A DNA stretch of 30,029 bases from an uncultured Aquimonas sp. (GCA_946481615.1 CAMLOR010000015.1:1-30029), one strand, 5' to 3'; counted from the first letter of the stretch, positions 8,474 to 16,393 are shown. The notes: generated from the letters alone by a model not told the origin. Made by a program: numbers and translations.

Positions 8474-9747
8474 CGGAGCAGGAACTCCAGGGCGTCCACG
8501 TCGAAGGTGGGGATGCCGTGCCGCTCGGCCACTTCCCGCCGCTCGGGGAAATGGTTGTCGACGAAGATCGCTCCGGGTGTCACGTGGTTGCCCTTCGGTG
8601 TCCCGTCGGTGATGTGGATTATCTGGTCGAACAACGCCGGCGACAATCGCGCTTGCTGCATCATCGCGGCGAGGTCGTGCGCGTGCCGGGTCAGCAGCAC
8701 GATGCGCTTGCCCAGGGCGATCATCTGGTAGACGAAGGCCACCGGCACCGGAAGCGCGCGCCCGTTCGAAACCAGCGTGTCGTCGAAATCGATGTAGACG
8801 GTGTCGAAAGTGAAATCGAGCTCGGCCAGCGTCTGGATGCGCCGATCGACGCTGCGCACGCGCGGCTCCGGTTTCGCCACGACATCGACGCCCGCGTGAT
8901 CGAGCACCGCGAGCAGCGGCAGGTTCACCCCCCGGGCGCGCTGCGCCACGGAGGCGCCGCCGAGCCGCGTGGAGATTTCCAGCAGCTTCCACCGTCCGTC
9001 CGCGGCGCGCTTGACCTGGAAGTACCAGGGACCGCGCAGCACGAGCCTCTGGTTGACGACCGTCGCGATCGCCATGAGCCCGGGCTCGGGCGGCACGGGC
9101 CGCGAGCGCATCGAAATGCCGCCACGCACGCGTTCGCGCGTGCGCGGGCCGACATGGACGAGCGCGCGGTGGCGATCGGTGAAGCAATCCACGGTCAGCT
9201 CCTCGCCGGGAAGGTGCTCGACGAAGACCACGGCGGGCGACGCCCGCCACGCCATGTCGGCCTCGGCCGGCGTGCGCAACACCTGGAACCCTTGCCCGCC
9301 CTGGCCGGCATCCGGCTTGGCCACGATCGGCCACTCCGGACACACCCGCGGGTCGTCGTACACGCGCGGCGCCCAGGGCTGATCGGCGAACAGCGCGTAC
9401 GTTGCGCGCTTGCTGCGCGCAACGCGGTTGGCTTCCTGGTCGCCGTTGACGAGCGCGAAACCCAGTTCGCCGGCCAGGCCGGCCAGATGCACGGCCACGG
9501 TATCGTGCGTGGAGAACACCAGGTCGATCCGCAGCGTCCGCAACAGCGCCGCGAAGGCGTCGCCAAATCTGTCCTCATGGATGGACGGCAAGACATGGTA
9601 ATCGGGTGCGTAGAGCAGGCGGCCGTGATCGTCGACGCTCGAGGCGCCGAACAGGCGCGCATGCAGCGAATACCGCAGCGCCTGGTGGATTTCCGAACCC
9701 GGCTCCGAGCCGCAGGGGAAAACGAGCACGTTGAGCGGGCGTGCCAT
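8470..9747 (-). CDS. ATP-grasp ligase fused to a HAD-superfamily domain
   Basis: This 425-residue protein has two domains. Residues about 1-290 are an ATP-grasp fold: a pre-ATP-grasp strand LNVLVFPCGSEPGSEIH, the ATP-binding lysine and glycine-rich loop IVAKPDAGQGGQGF (141-154), VEHLPGEELTVDCFTD (176-191) and a metal-binding-like LLEISTRLGG (255-264). Residues about 310-425 are a HAD domain: motif I YIDFDDTL (D320, D322), motif II LLTRH (T353), a lysine in TPKGNH (K385) and motif IV FVDNHFPER (D397). All catalytic positions look intact. ATP-grasp enzymes join a carboxylate to an amine through an acyl phosphate, so this could attach an amino acid to an amino sugar; the HAD part could be a phosphatase. 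Both roles are inferences. It is coupled to its neighbours by 1-base and 4-base overlaps. Confidence 0.82.
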   Translation of the reverse strand: MARPLNVLVFPCGSEPGSEIHQALRYSLHARLFGASSVDDHGRLLYAPDYHVLPSIHEDRFGDAFAALLRTLRIDLVFSTHDTVAVHLAGLAGELGFALVNGDQEANRVARSKRATYALFADQPWAPRVYDDPRVCPEWPIVAKPDAGQGGQGFQVLRTPAEADMAWRASPAVVFVEHLPGEELTVDCFTDRHRALVHVGPRTRERVRGGISMRSRPVPPEPGLMAIATVVNQRLVLRGPWYFQVKRAADGRWKLLEISTRLGGASVAQRARGVNLPLLAVLDHAGVDVVAKPEPRVRSVDRRIQTLAELDFTFDTVYIDFDDTLVSNGRALPVPVAFVYQMIALGKRIVLLTRHAHDLAAMMQQARLSPALFDQIIHITDGTPKGNHVTPGAIFVDNHFPERREVAERHGIPTFDVDALEFLLR

Positions 9748-10715
9748 CAGTCCCCCGTCGCCCGCTCGAGGCTGTCGGCGAGCCGGTGCATGTCCTCGGC
9801 GCCGTAGCGCTGGTCGCAGGGCAGATACACCACTTCGTCGAGCAGCATCGCCGCGACCGGATCGTCGCCGCGTTCGCTGTCGGGCCAATAGGCGGGGCAA
9901 TAGATGCGCTGTTTCGCGAGCGCCTCGCGCACGGCCGCCGCACCGCCGACGCGCACCGGATAGCAGAGCGGCACGCCGTCGCCGCGCTCGCGAAGCGGCG
10001 ACGGCAGGCGCCGGTGAAGGGTATCGAAGTTCGCGCGGCGGCGTTCGGCCACGGCGTCGAAATCGATCGATCCGATCAGGCGCGCGGTGAGCTGCGACAT
10101 GGCCCGCGGCTGCCCTGCGGCGAGCGATGCCTCGGCCCGGCGGTAGTCCGCCAGCCCGCCTTCCGGATCGCCGGCCAGCCGTCGCAGCAGATGCTCGCAG
10201 CGGCGCCTCGATCCCTCTTCGTCGGCGTGCGCCGCAGCGACGGCCGTCGGCGACAGCAACGCGCCGCCGTCCGGAACGCCGACGAACTTGCGCGGCGAAA
10301 ACATCGTGACCGCGCCAGCCTCCGGCACGTGGAACAGGGACTGCGCCGCGTCGACGACGACGTGCCCGCTGCCGAAGCGACGCAATGCGTCCGCGACATT
10401 CGAACCGCAGACCCCGAAATAGTCGATGACGACGAGAATCTCGCCGTCTTCCAGCACGAGCCCGCGCTCGACGCCGAGGCCCGCGTCCAGAGCGTAGCGT
10501 CGCACCGGTACTCCGGCCGCGTGGACCGCCTCCGCGATCGCGCCGCAGGCGAACCACGGAACGCGCACGGCGCTCGGCCTGCGGTTCTGGAGGTACGCCT
10601 GCAGCGCAGCGCGCGCGGATTCGAATCGCTGCGCCCGGGGCCACCAGGCCAGTCCGCGGCCGCGCCCGAGTTCGAGCCCGAAATAGCCACCCAGGGCCGC
10701 GGAAGCTTCGTTCAT
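9747..10715 (-). CDS. Short DegT/DnrJ-like PLP-dependent protein
   Basis: This 322-residue protein resembles fold-type I PLP enzymes of the DegT/DnrJ/EryC1 group but is shorter than the usual 370-400 residues. Visible features are VRVPWFACGAIAEAV (50-64), the PLP-pyridine aspartate in VVVDAAQSLFHV (119-130, D122) and the likely Schiff-base lysine in MFSPRKFVGVPDGGALL (K143). The C-terminal small domain ends with VVYLPCDQRYGAEDM (295-309). The N-terminal residues YFGLELGRGRG do not match ordinary sugar aminotransferases. It is probably a divergent aminotransferase; a different PLP reaction is possible. ATG 10715 overlaps the WbqC stop by one base (TGATG), and its stop overlaps the ATP-grasp/HAD start in the same way. 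Confidence 0.75.
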   Translation of the reverse strand: MNEASAALGGYFGLELGRGRGLAWWPRAQRFESARAALQAYLQNRRPSAVRVPWFACGAIAEAVHAAGVPVRRYALDAGLGVERGLVLEDGEILVVIDYFGVCGSNVADALRRFGSGHVVVDAAQSLFHVPEAGAVTMFSPRKFVGVPDGGALLSPTAVAAAHADEEGSRRRCEHLLRRLAGDPEGGLADYRRAEASLAAGQPRAMSQLTARLIGSIDFDAVAERRRANFDTLHRRLPSPLRERGDGVPLCYPVRVGGAAAVREALAKQRIYCPAYWPDSERGDDPVAAMLLDEVVYLPCDQRYGAEDMHRLADSLERATGD

Positions 10716-11422
10716 CACGCAACCGTCTGGCTTCGGCAGCGGTCGAGCAGAGCGGCGGTTCCCTGCCAGGAGAGGAACATCAGCGCGTCCACGATCGACA
10801 GGAAAGGCACGTGCGTCGCGCCGAACTGCGGATAGTCCGTCGGGAGGCTTTCGAGGAAGGACAGGCCGAGGCCGGCTTCGCGGAAGGTGTCGGCGTCGTA
10901 AAGCGCGCGCCCGCCGGCGGCGTTGATGTAATGCGTCGCGCCGAGCCGGGCGCACATCGCCAGGACCCGCTCCGGGCCGTGCAGGTCGTCGCCGAGCCCG
11001 AGTTCGCTGGCGCGCGAGAGGCGGACGTCGATGCCCAGCCGGCCGGCGATGTCTTCGAGGTGGCGCGCGTTGAATTCCGCGACGCTGCCGCTCTCACCGG
11101 CAAACCAATCCCGCAGCCAGGGCAGGATCTCGTCCACGTACGGAGCGCGCCGGTAGGCGTGCGCGACCTTGCGCAACAGCGCGTCGCGCGTCTCCGCGCC
11201 GGGAGCATAGCGGCGCGCGAGGATCGGCAGACGATAGTCTTCCCGCACGACCGGATATGTCCACCAGGCCGGCGCATCGTCGAGCAGGATGCGGTTGCGA
11301 TTGATCCAGCCGCCTTTCATGAACTGCGCGTCGTCGTAGAACACGAAGCGGTCCGCGGCCCGCATCAGTTGGAAATAGCCGAGGTAGGGAAAGAAGTACG
11401 GCTGCATGATCGCCACGATCAC
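10715..11422 (-). CDS. WbqC-family protein
   Basis: This 235-residue protein carries the hallmarks of the WbqC-like family: the N-terminal MQPYFFPYLGYFQL (6-19) and FYDDAQFMKGGWINRNRI (28-45), with ATHYINAAGGRALYD and LSIVDALMFLSW further on. WbqC proteins occur in O-antigen and other surface-glycan clusters, often next to DegT-type aminotransferases. I know of no firmly established enzymatic activity; roles in modifying the amino group of a sugar have been proposed. The start is GTG 11422, overlapping the aminotransferase stop as GTGA, and the family signature follows directly. An ATG six codons in (11407) is less likely because it would remove the first beta-strand. Confidence 0.85.
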   Translation of the reverse strand: MIVAIMQPYFFPYLGYFQLMRAADRFVFYDDAQFMKGGWINRNRILLDDAPAWWTYPVVREDYRLPILARRYAPGAETRDALLRKVAHAYRRAPYVDEILPWLRDWFAGESGSVAEFNARHLEDIAGRLGIDVRLSRASELGLGDDLHGPERVLAMCARLGATHYINAAGGRALYDADTFREAGLGLSFLESLPTDYPQFGATHVPFLSIVDALMFLSWQGTAALLDRCRSQTVA

Positions 11423-12618
11423 GCCGGCAACTCCGGCGCCAGCCGGGCGACGGCGGCGATCGCGTCGATGGCTTCGTCCGGCAGGGCCGTGCCCGTGGGC
11501 AGCACGATGACGCGTGCGGCCACCGACTCGGTGTTCGGCAGCATCAGCCCCGCATGCGGATACAGGTCGCGATACGGCTTCATGCGATGGCAGCCGGGCC
11601 AGAAGTACTTGCGGGCCAGGATGTTCTCGGCGTGCAACGCATCGACCAATGCGTCCCGGCCGATGCCGTAGTCCTCGCCCACTTCGAGCACGACGTACTG
11701 GTAGTTGTTGTCTTCGGCCTCGTCGTAGCGCAGCACGCGCAGGCCGGGGATGCTCTCCAGCGCGTCGACGTAACGCGCGTGATTGCGGCGGTTGGCCGCG
11801 ATCACCGTTTCGACATGGTCGAGATTGACCAGGCCCATCGCGGCGCAGGCCTCGATCATCTTGCCGTTGGTGCCCGGGTGGATGACGTTGTCGTAGCCCG
11901 AGAAGCCGAAGTTGCGCATCAGCCGCATCGTGTCCGCCAGCTCGTCGTCGTTCGTGACGACCGCGCCGCCTTCGAACGTGTTGAAGAACTTCGTGGCGTG
12001 GAAACTGAGCACTTCCGCGCGTGCGAAACCGCCGATGCGACGGCCCCCGTGCGTGCATCCGAAGGCGTGGGCGGCATCGAGCAGCAGTTCGAGCCCGTGT
12101 TCGTCGGCCACCCGCTGCAGCTCGGCCACCGGTGCGGGCCGGCCCCACAGATGCACGCCGATGATGCCGCTGGTGCGCGGCGTGATCATGCGGCGCACGG
12201 CGGCGGGGTCGAGGTTGTGGGTCGCGGCGTCGATGTCGGCGAAGACCGGCGTGATGCCCTGCCAGCTCAGCGCGTGCGCGGTCGCGATGAAGGTGTACGA
12301 GGGCACGATCACTTCGCCTTCGAGTCCGAGGGCGCGGATGGCGATTTCCAGCGCGATGGTGCCGTTGCACATCGCCACGCAGTGCGTCACGCCCAGGTAC
12401 TCGGCGACGCGCTGTTCGAAGCGCGTCACCAGCGGTCCATGGTTGCTCAGCCAGCGCCGGTCGAACATCTCGCCGGCCAGCTGCATGAAATGTTCGCGCG
12501 AGCCGATGTTGGGGCGACCCACGTGCAGCGTTTCGGCGAAGGCGGGCGGTGCGCCGCGCAGCGCCAGATCGGCGACCGAGCGGAAGGATTTCGGGGCGGC
12601 CGGCGGCGGGGAACTCAT
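11419..12618 (-). CDS. DegT/DnrJ/EryC1/StrS-family sugar aminotransferase
   Basis: This 399-residue PLP enzyme transfers an amino group to a keto-sugar nucleotide, typically dTDP- or UDP-4-keto-6-deoxyhexose. Key motifs are CNGTIALEIAIRAL (84-97), VIVPSYTFIATAHAL (103-117), the cofactor aspartate in LLLDAAHAFG (178-187, D181) and the Schiff-base lysine in SFHATKFFNTFEGGAVV (205-221, K210). The FNTFEGG form is common in viosamine- and 3-amino-sugar-type enzymes, but the position aminated cannot be decided here. An in-frame GTG at 12660 would add 14 residues and lies 3 bases after the upstream stop, with GGGAA upstream, so it is a real alternative. ATG 12618 is given because the added residues look unstructured. 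No nucleotide-sugar dehydratase is in the window. Confidence 0.9.
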   Translation of the reverse strand: MSSPPPAAPKSFRSVADLALRGAPPAFAETLHVGRPNIGSREHFMQLAGEMFDRRWLSNHGPLVTRFEQRVAEYLGVTHCVAMCNGTIALEIAIRALGLEGEVIVPSYTFIATAHALSWQGITPVFADIDAATHNLDPAAVRRMITPRTSGIIGVHLWGRPAPVAELQRVADEHGLELLLDAAHAFGCTHGGRRIGGFARAEVLSFHATKFFNTFEGGAVVTNDDELADTMRLMRNFGFSGYDNVIHPGTNGKMIEACAAMGLVNLDHVETVIAANRRNHARYVDALESIPGLRVLRYDEAEDNNYQYVVLEVGEDYGIGRDALVDALHAENILARKYFWPGCHRMKPYRDLYPHAGLMLPNTESVAARVIVLPTGTALPDEAIDAIAAVARLAPELPA

Positions 12619-12663
12619 GCGGCGATTATGCCCGTCCTTCGCGGCCGGGCCGGACGACACCGC

Positions 12664-14571
12664 TCACGGATTCCCGGCCGGGAGCGCGGCCGCGAGACGA
12701 TCGATCGCGGCCAGGTCGGGCGCCAGCGGTCCGCCGCCCGGCAGCAGGACGAGCAGGCGTTGGCGGGCGGAAAGATAGGCGGCGCGATCGCCGGTGCGGA
12801 CGGCGGCTTCGGCGAGCAGCAGCCAGTCGCGCGGATCGTTGGCTTCCTGTTGCAGCACCTGTTCGACGGCCGTGCGCGTGCGAGCCCACTGCCGGTCGCG
12901 CCGGTGCGCGTCGGCGGTGAGACGCAGCCAGGCCGCGCGCGCGCGATGCTCCCCGGCGATCGCCGGATTGGCCGCCGCCGCCGCGCTGGCCGCCGCGACG
13001 GCCCCCCAGTCGGGCGTCGGGCAACTGCGCATCAGGCGGCGGCGCGCGCCGGAAAACGCGTGATAGCCGTCCTTGTCCACGTGCAGGCGGGCCAGCGCCT
13101 GCAATTCGTCCGCCGAGAACGTCGTCACCGCCAGCGGCCCGCGGCAGGCGAACACGAGTTTCAGCAGCACCGGCTGTGCCGATGCGGGGAATTCGCCCAG
13201 CAAGCGTTCGCGCGCGGCCACGGCTTCGGCCGTCCGCTCCGCGGTCACGTGCGAGAAGAACAGATCGCTGGCCGCTCGCAGCGAGCGCGGATGGTGGCGC
13301 GACTCGGCCGCGATCCAGCGCTCGAAGCCGGACCAGTCCTGGGCGCGCCGCGCGGTCTGCGTTGCCAGGGCAACCAGGAGGACGATTGCGATCGCGGCGC
13401 CGGCGATGCGTCCGGCGCGCGCGACGAACCAGGCCACCGCGATCGCCGGTCCGACCAGCGCCAGGTAATTGCGATGTTCGAAGGCGAGTTCCAGCGGGAT
13501 GACGGTCGATTCCAGCACATGCGCCGCGAAGAACCACAGGATGGCGAACGCCGCCGCCGGCCAGCGGCGGCGCAGCCACGCCGCGGCGAATATCGCCGCG
13601 GCAAAAGCCGCGGCGAGCGCGATCGTGGCCGGCTGCAGCGCGACCACGGGCACGATGTCGTCGTGATACAGGCCCATCGCGCCGATGCGGGGCCAGGCGA
13701 TCTGCGCGAGATAGCCGGCGACCACGTGGATCTCGGTGAGCAGACGCGTGGCGAGCGTGAAGTCGCGCCCGCCATAGCCCGCGGCGATGCCTTCCCAGCG
13801 GATGGCCAGCAGCACCAGGCCCAGCATGAGCGGCGCCGCGCAGCACAGCCCGAATCCGGTCTCGAAGCGGCTGCGCCATGGCGCATCGCGCGGCGGCCAG
13901 CGAAACGCGGTCGCTTCGACCACGCCGATCAGCAGCGGCACCAGCGCGCCGGATTCCTTCGAGAAGAAGGCGAGCCCCGCGAAACCGGCAACGGCTGCCA
14001 GACCGGTGGCGTGCGCGGCCGGGGCGCGCATCGTGGGCAGGCGCTCGCGCCAGTGCAGGTAAGCCAGCACGGCGAGCAGCGAGAACAGCGTGGCGAGCTG
14101 CGCCATGCGCTGCACGGCGTAAAGCACCGTGCTGACGAGCAGCGGATGCAGCGCGAACAGCCCCGCGGCCAGCAGCGCGACCGCCGCGGCGCGAGCGCGC
14201 GTCGCGCCCCAGCGCAGGGCGAGCGCACGCGCCAGCATTCCCAGCGCGAGCGCGGTCGCCAGATGGATGGCGAGGTTGCCGGCCTTGATCGCGAACGCCG
14301 ACGGGGCGGGTCCCGCCGCGCCGGACTGGCTGATCAGGAAGCTCGCGTTCGCCACCCAGCGTGCGCGTACGTGGTGGGGCGCATTGCGCAGGATGTCGAG
14401 CCAGTCCGCGCCGGCGGCCTGATGGCCCAGCAACGGAAAGATGGCATCGAAGTCATCCATCACGAACGGGCCCGACAGGCCCGCTGCGTAAACCGTGACG
14501 ATGCACGTGCACAGGGCAAGGGCGGCGGCGAACCAAGGCCATCGCCGGCGCCGATCGGACGTGGCGCTCAT
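12664..14571 (-). CDS. GT-C-like polytopic membrane protein with C-terminal helical-repeat region (second tandem copy)
   Basis: This is a 635-residue inner-membrane protein. After a short basic N-terminus comes a TM helix and then GLSGPFVMDDFDAIFPLL (31-48), whose paired aspartates D39/D40 sit in the first periplasmic loop, as in GT-C glycosyltransferases (protein O-mannosyltransferase/TMTC type). Further motifs are LFALHPLLVSTVLYAVQRMA (138-157), FFSKESGALVPLL and ELAFEHRNYLALVG, all shared with the neighbour at 14568. About ten TM helices are followed by roughly 200 soluble residues with TPR-like helices (RTAVEQVLQQEANDPRDWLL). Likely role: sugar transfer from a polyprenyl-phosphate donor on the periplasmic face. 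The acceptor is unknown; pilin is plausible from position. The ATG overlaps the preceding stop (ATGA, 14568-14571). Confidence 0.78.
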   Translation of the reverse strand: MSATSDRRRRWPWFAAALALCTCIVTVYAAGLSGPFVMDDFDAIFPLLGHQAAGADWLDILRNAPHHVRARWVANASFLISQSGAAGPAPSAFAIKAGNLAIHLATALALGMLARALALRWGATRARAAAVALLAAGLFALHPLLVSTVLYAVQRMAQLATLFSLLAVLAYLHWRERLPTMRAPAAHATGLAAVAGFAGLAFFSKESGALVPLLIGVVEATAFRWPPRDAPWRSRFETGFGLCCAAPLMLGLVLLAIRWEGIAAGYGGRDFTLATRLLTEIHVVAGYLAQIAWPRIGAMGLYHDDIVPVVALQPATIALAAAFAAAIFAAAWLRRRWPAAAFAILWFFAAHVLESTVIPLELAFEHRNYLALVGPAIAVAWFVARAGRIAGAAIAIVLLVALATQTARRAQDWSGFERWIAAESRHHPRSLRAASDLFFSHVTAERTAEAVAARERLLGEFPASAQPVLLKLVFACRGPLAVTTFSADELQALARLHVDKDGYHAFSGARRRLMRSCPTPDWGAVAAASAAAAANPAIAGEHRARAAWLRLTADAHRRDRQWARTRTAVEQVLQQEANDPRDWLLLAEAAVRTGDRAAYLSARQRLLVLLPGGGPLAPDLAAIDRLAAALPAGNP

Positions 14572-16247
14572 CGCGTCGCCCCGCTGGAGTTCAGACCTTC
14601 GCGCAGGGCAAGCAATTGCGCGCGCGAGTGCGCAGGAATCCCCGGAATCCGCGCCAGCCAGGCATCGATCACGCCGGCCAGCCGTGCAGGTTCCAGGCCG
14701 CGACACCGCTGCGCGCCGACGCGGCGCGCCAGCAGTCCGAGCCAGGACACGTGGCCGTGCGTCGCCACCGGCGGCAGATGCCGCTGCAGACCGTCCAGCA
14801 TCGCCGGCGACATGGTTTCGCCGGCGTCGCACGCGAACACGGCGCGCCACAGCGCCGCGGCCGCCGCGTCGCCGGGAGCGCCGTCGTCGAGCGCAGCCAG
14901 CGCGTGTTCGCGATCGGCCGCATTGCCGGTTTCGAAGGCGCGGATCGCGCGGTCCACCTGCAATCGTCTCGATAGCTCGCCCGCCGGCGGCCCTTCGCTG
15001 GCGAGCAGGGTGTCGAGGTCGGACCAGGCCATGGAACGCGCCAGCGTGAGGCCGCCCAGGCCCAGCGACAGCGCGATGCCGGCTGCGAACCCGATGCGGC
15101 CGAACCGTTTCGCGTACGGCGCCGCCAGGGCCGCGATCGCCAGCATCAGGCCGAAGGCGGGCAGGTAGTTGCGATGTTCGAAGTACAGTTCGAGCGATAC
15201 CGGGCCGGCCTCCAGCGCATGCGCGAACAGGAACCAGAAGATCCCGAAACAGAACACGGGACGCTGTTTGCGCGCGATCCACGCGGCGGCGGCTGCGACG
15301 ATCCAAAGCAGCATCGCCCAAGCCGTCGACATCGGCGAAAAAAGACCGGTGGAGGCACGGTAACCATCGCGATACAGGCCGAGATCGAAGGGCCACAGGG
15401 TGCGGCCGGCGTATTCGGCGAGCACCCGGGGCTCGGTGAGGAGGCGCTGCTCCAGGGAAAATTCCCGTCCGGCGAAGGGCGCCAGCAAGCGTTGCGGCTC
15501 GTTCATCGCCACGAGGATGCCGGCAGCCAACGGCAGCCAAAGGAACAGCGCGAAGAACACGCGTATCTCGCGGCGCCGCGGCGCACCGGCGAACAGCGTC
15601 AGTTCGGCGGCGCCGCACAGCAGCGGCGCCAGCACGGCGGTTTCCTTCGCCATCAGACCGGCCGCGACCACCAGGGGGATCGCGGCGAAAAGATACAGGC
15701 GGCCGGTGCGGGCGTCGGTTTCCAGCACGACGCGCGCGCGCAGGTAGATCGCCACCGCGGCGAACTGCGCGATGGCGCCCATCACCGCCATGCGCTGCAC
15801 GACATAGAGCACGCTGCTCGCATGCATCGGGTGCACGGCCCAGGCGGCGACCGCGGCGAGCGCCAGGCCATGCGGCCAGGAGCGGCGGTCCGCGCGAACG
15901 GCGCCGCGCGCGACGAGCGCCGCCAGCGCGGCCGCGGCCAGATGTAGCAGGAGATTGAAGGCCTTGAAGCCGAACGGCGACGTGCCGCCGGCAGCCGCAT
16001 TGGCCATCAGGCTCAGGTAGGCGAGCGGCCGGCCGGTCGGACCGCTGCGATTTTCGAAAATCGCGCTCCACGCCTGCGTTCGGCCATCCAGCCAGTTCCA
16101 GATCGGCAACAGGTTGACGTGGTCGTCCAGCACGAAGGGGCCGGCGAGCCCGGGCAGGTAGACGAGCGCCACGGCGACCAGGATCGCGATCGGCATGGCG
16201 CGATCGCGGCCCTGCAATCCATGGCGTGCGTCAGTCGCAGCAAGCAT
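14568..16247 (-). CDS. GT-C-like polytopic membrane protein (first tandem copy, directly after pilA)
   Basis: This 559-residue inner-membrane protein is a diverged paralogue of the next gene. It shows a first TM helix at about 18-35, then PGLAGPFVLDDHVNLLPIWN (32-51) with D41/D42, KAFNLLLHLAAAALAALVAR, HPMHASSVLYVVQRMAVM (139-156), MAKETAVLAPLL (199-210) and ELYFEHRNYLPAFGL (353-367). The C-terminal 140 residues are soluble and helical. This layout matches bacterial GT-C proteins related to protein O-mannosyltransferases and TMTC proteins. It is the first gene after the pilin terminator. ATG 16247 gives a basic N-terminus like its paralogue; ATG 16196 would remove 17 residues and is possible. 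Function as a pilin glycosyltransferase is inferred only; a lipid-linked glycan acceptor is the main alternative. Confidence 0.78.
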   Translation of the reverse strand: MLAATDARHGLQGRDRAMPIAILVAVALVYLPGLAGPFVLDDHVNLLPIWNWLDGRTQAWSAIFENRSGPTGRPLAYLSLMANAAAGGTSPFGFKAFNLLLHLAAAALAALVARGAVRADRRSWPHGLALAAVAAWAVHPMHASSVLYVVQRMAVMGAIAQFAAVAIYLRARVVLETDARTGRLYLFAAIPLVVAAGLMAKETAVLAPLLCGAAELTLFAGAPRRREIRVFFALFLWLPLAAGILVAMNEPQRLLAPFAGREFSLEQRLLTEPRVLAEYAGRTLWPFDLGLYRDGYRASTGLFSPMSTAWAMLLWIVAAAAAWIARKQRPVFCFGIFWFLFAHALEAGPVSLELYFEHRNYLPAFGLMLAIAALAAPYAKRFGRIGFAAGIALSLGLGGLTLARSMAWSDLDTLLASEGPPAGELSRRLQVDRAIRAFETGNAADREHALAALDDGAPGDAAAAALWRAVFACDAGETMSPAMLDGLQRHLPPVATHGHVSWLGLLARRVGAQRCRGLEPARLAGVIDAWLARIPGIPAHSRAQLLALREGLNSSGATR

Positions 16248-16318
16248 CGTCGGGCTTCGCGCTTGGGGGCATTGGCGGCAGCGCCGGCGGGGTCGTCATC
16301 GTAGGACGCGGGAGCTTC

Positions 16319-16351
16319 AAAAAAAAAGCACCGACCGTTGCCGGTCGGTGC
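16319..16351 (-). terminator. Rho-independent terminator of pilA
   Basis: On the minus strand a perfect 10-base-pair stem, GCACCGACCG/CGGTCGGTGC, with a GCAA tetraloop is followed by nine T residues. It starts 42 bases after the pilA stop codon. It should end most pilA transcripts and separates the highly expressed pilin gene from the GT-C genes. Read-through could still supply the downstream operon. Confidence 0.93.
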
Positions 16352-16393
16352 TTTGGGTCCGACGAGGCGGCTGGAGACCAGCCGCATCAAACA

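Noticed and set aside
8518..10835. Two long plus-strand open frames (8518-9807 and 9741-10835).
   Set aside because: Antisense shadows of the ATP-grasp/HAD and DegT-like genes, with shadow-type composition.
11554..15168. A 1204-residue plus-strand open frame, the longest in the window.
   Set aside because: It runs antisense through the aminotransferase and both GT-C genes, each of which has clear motifs; its translation is low-complexity R/Q/G/H with no domain.
14572..16071. A 500-residue N-terminal extension of the second GT-C gene (open frame to 16071).
   Set aside because: It overlaps the first GT-C gene out of frame; the ATGA overlap at 14568-14571 and the following TM helix mark the true start.
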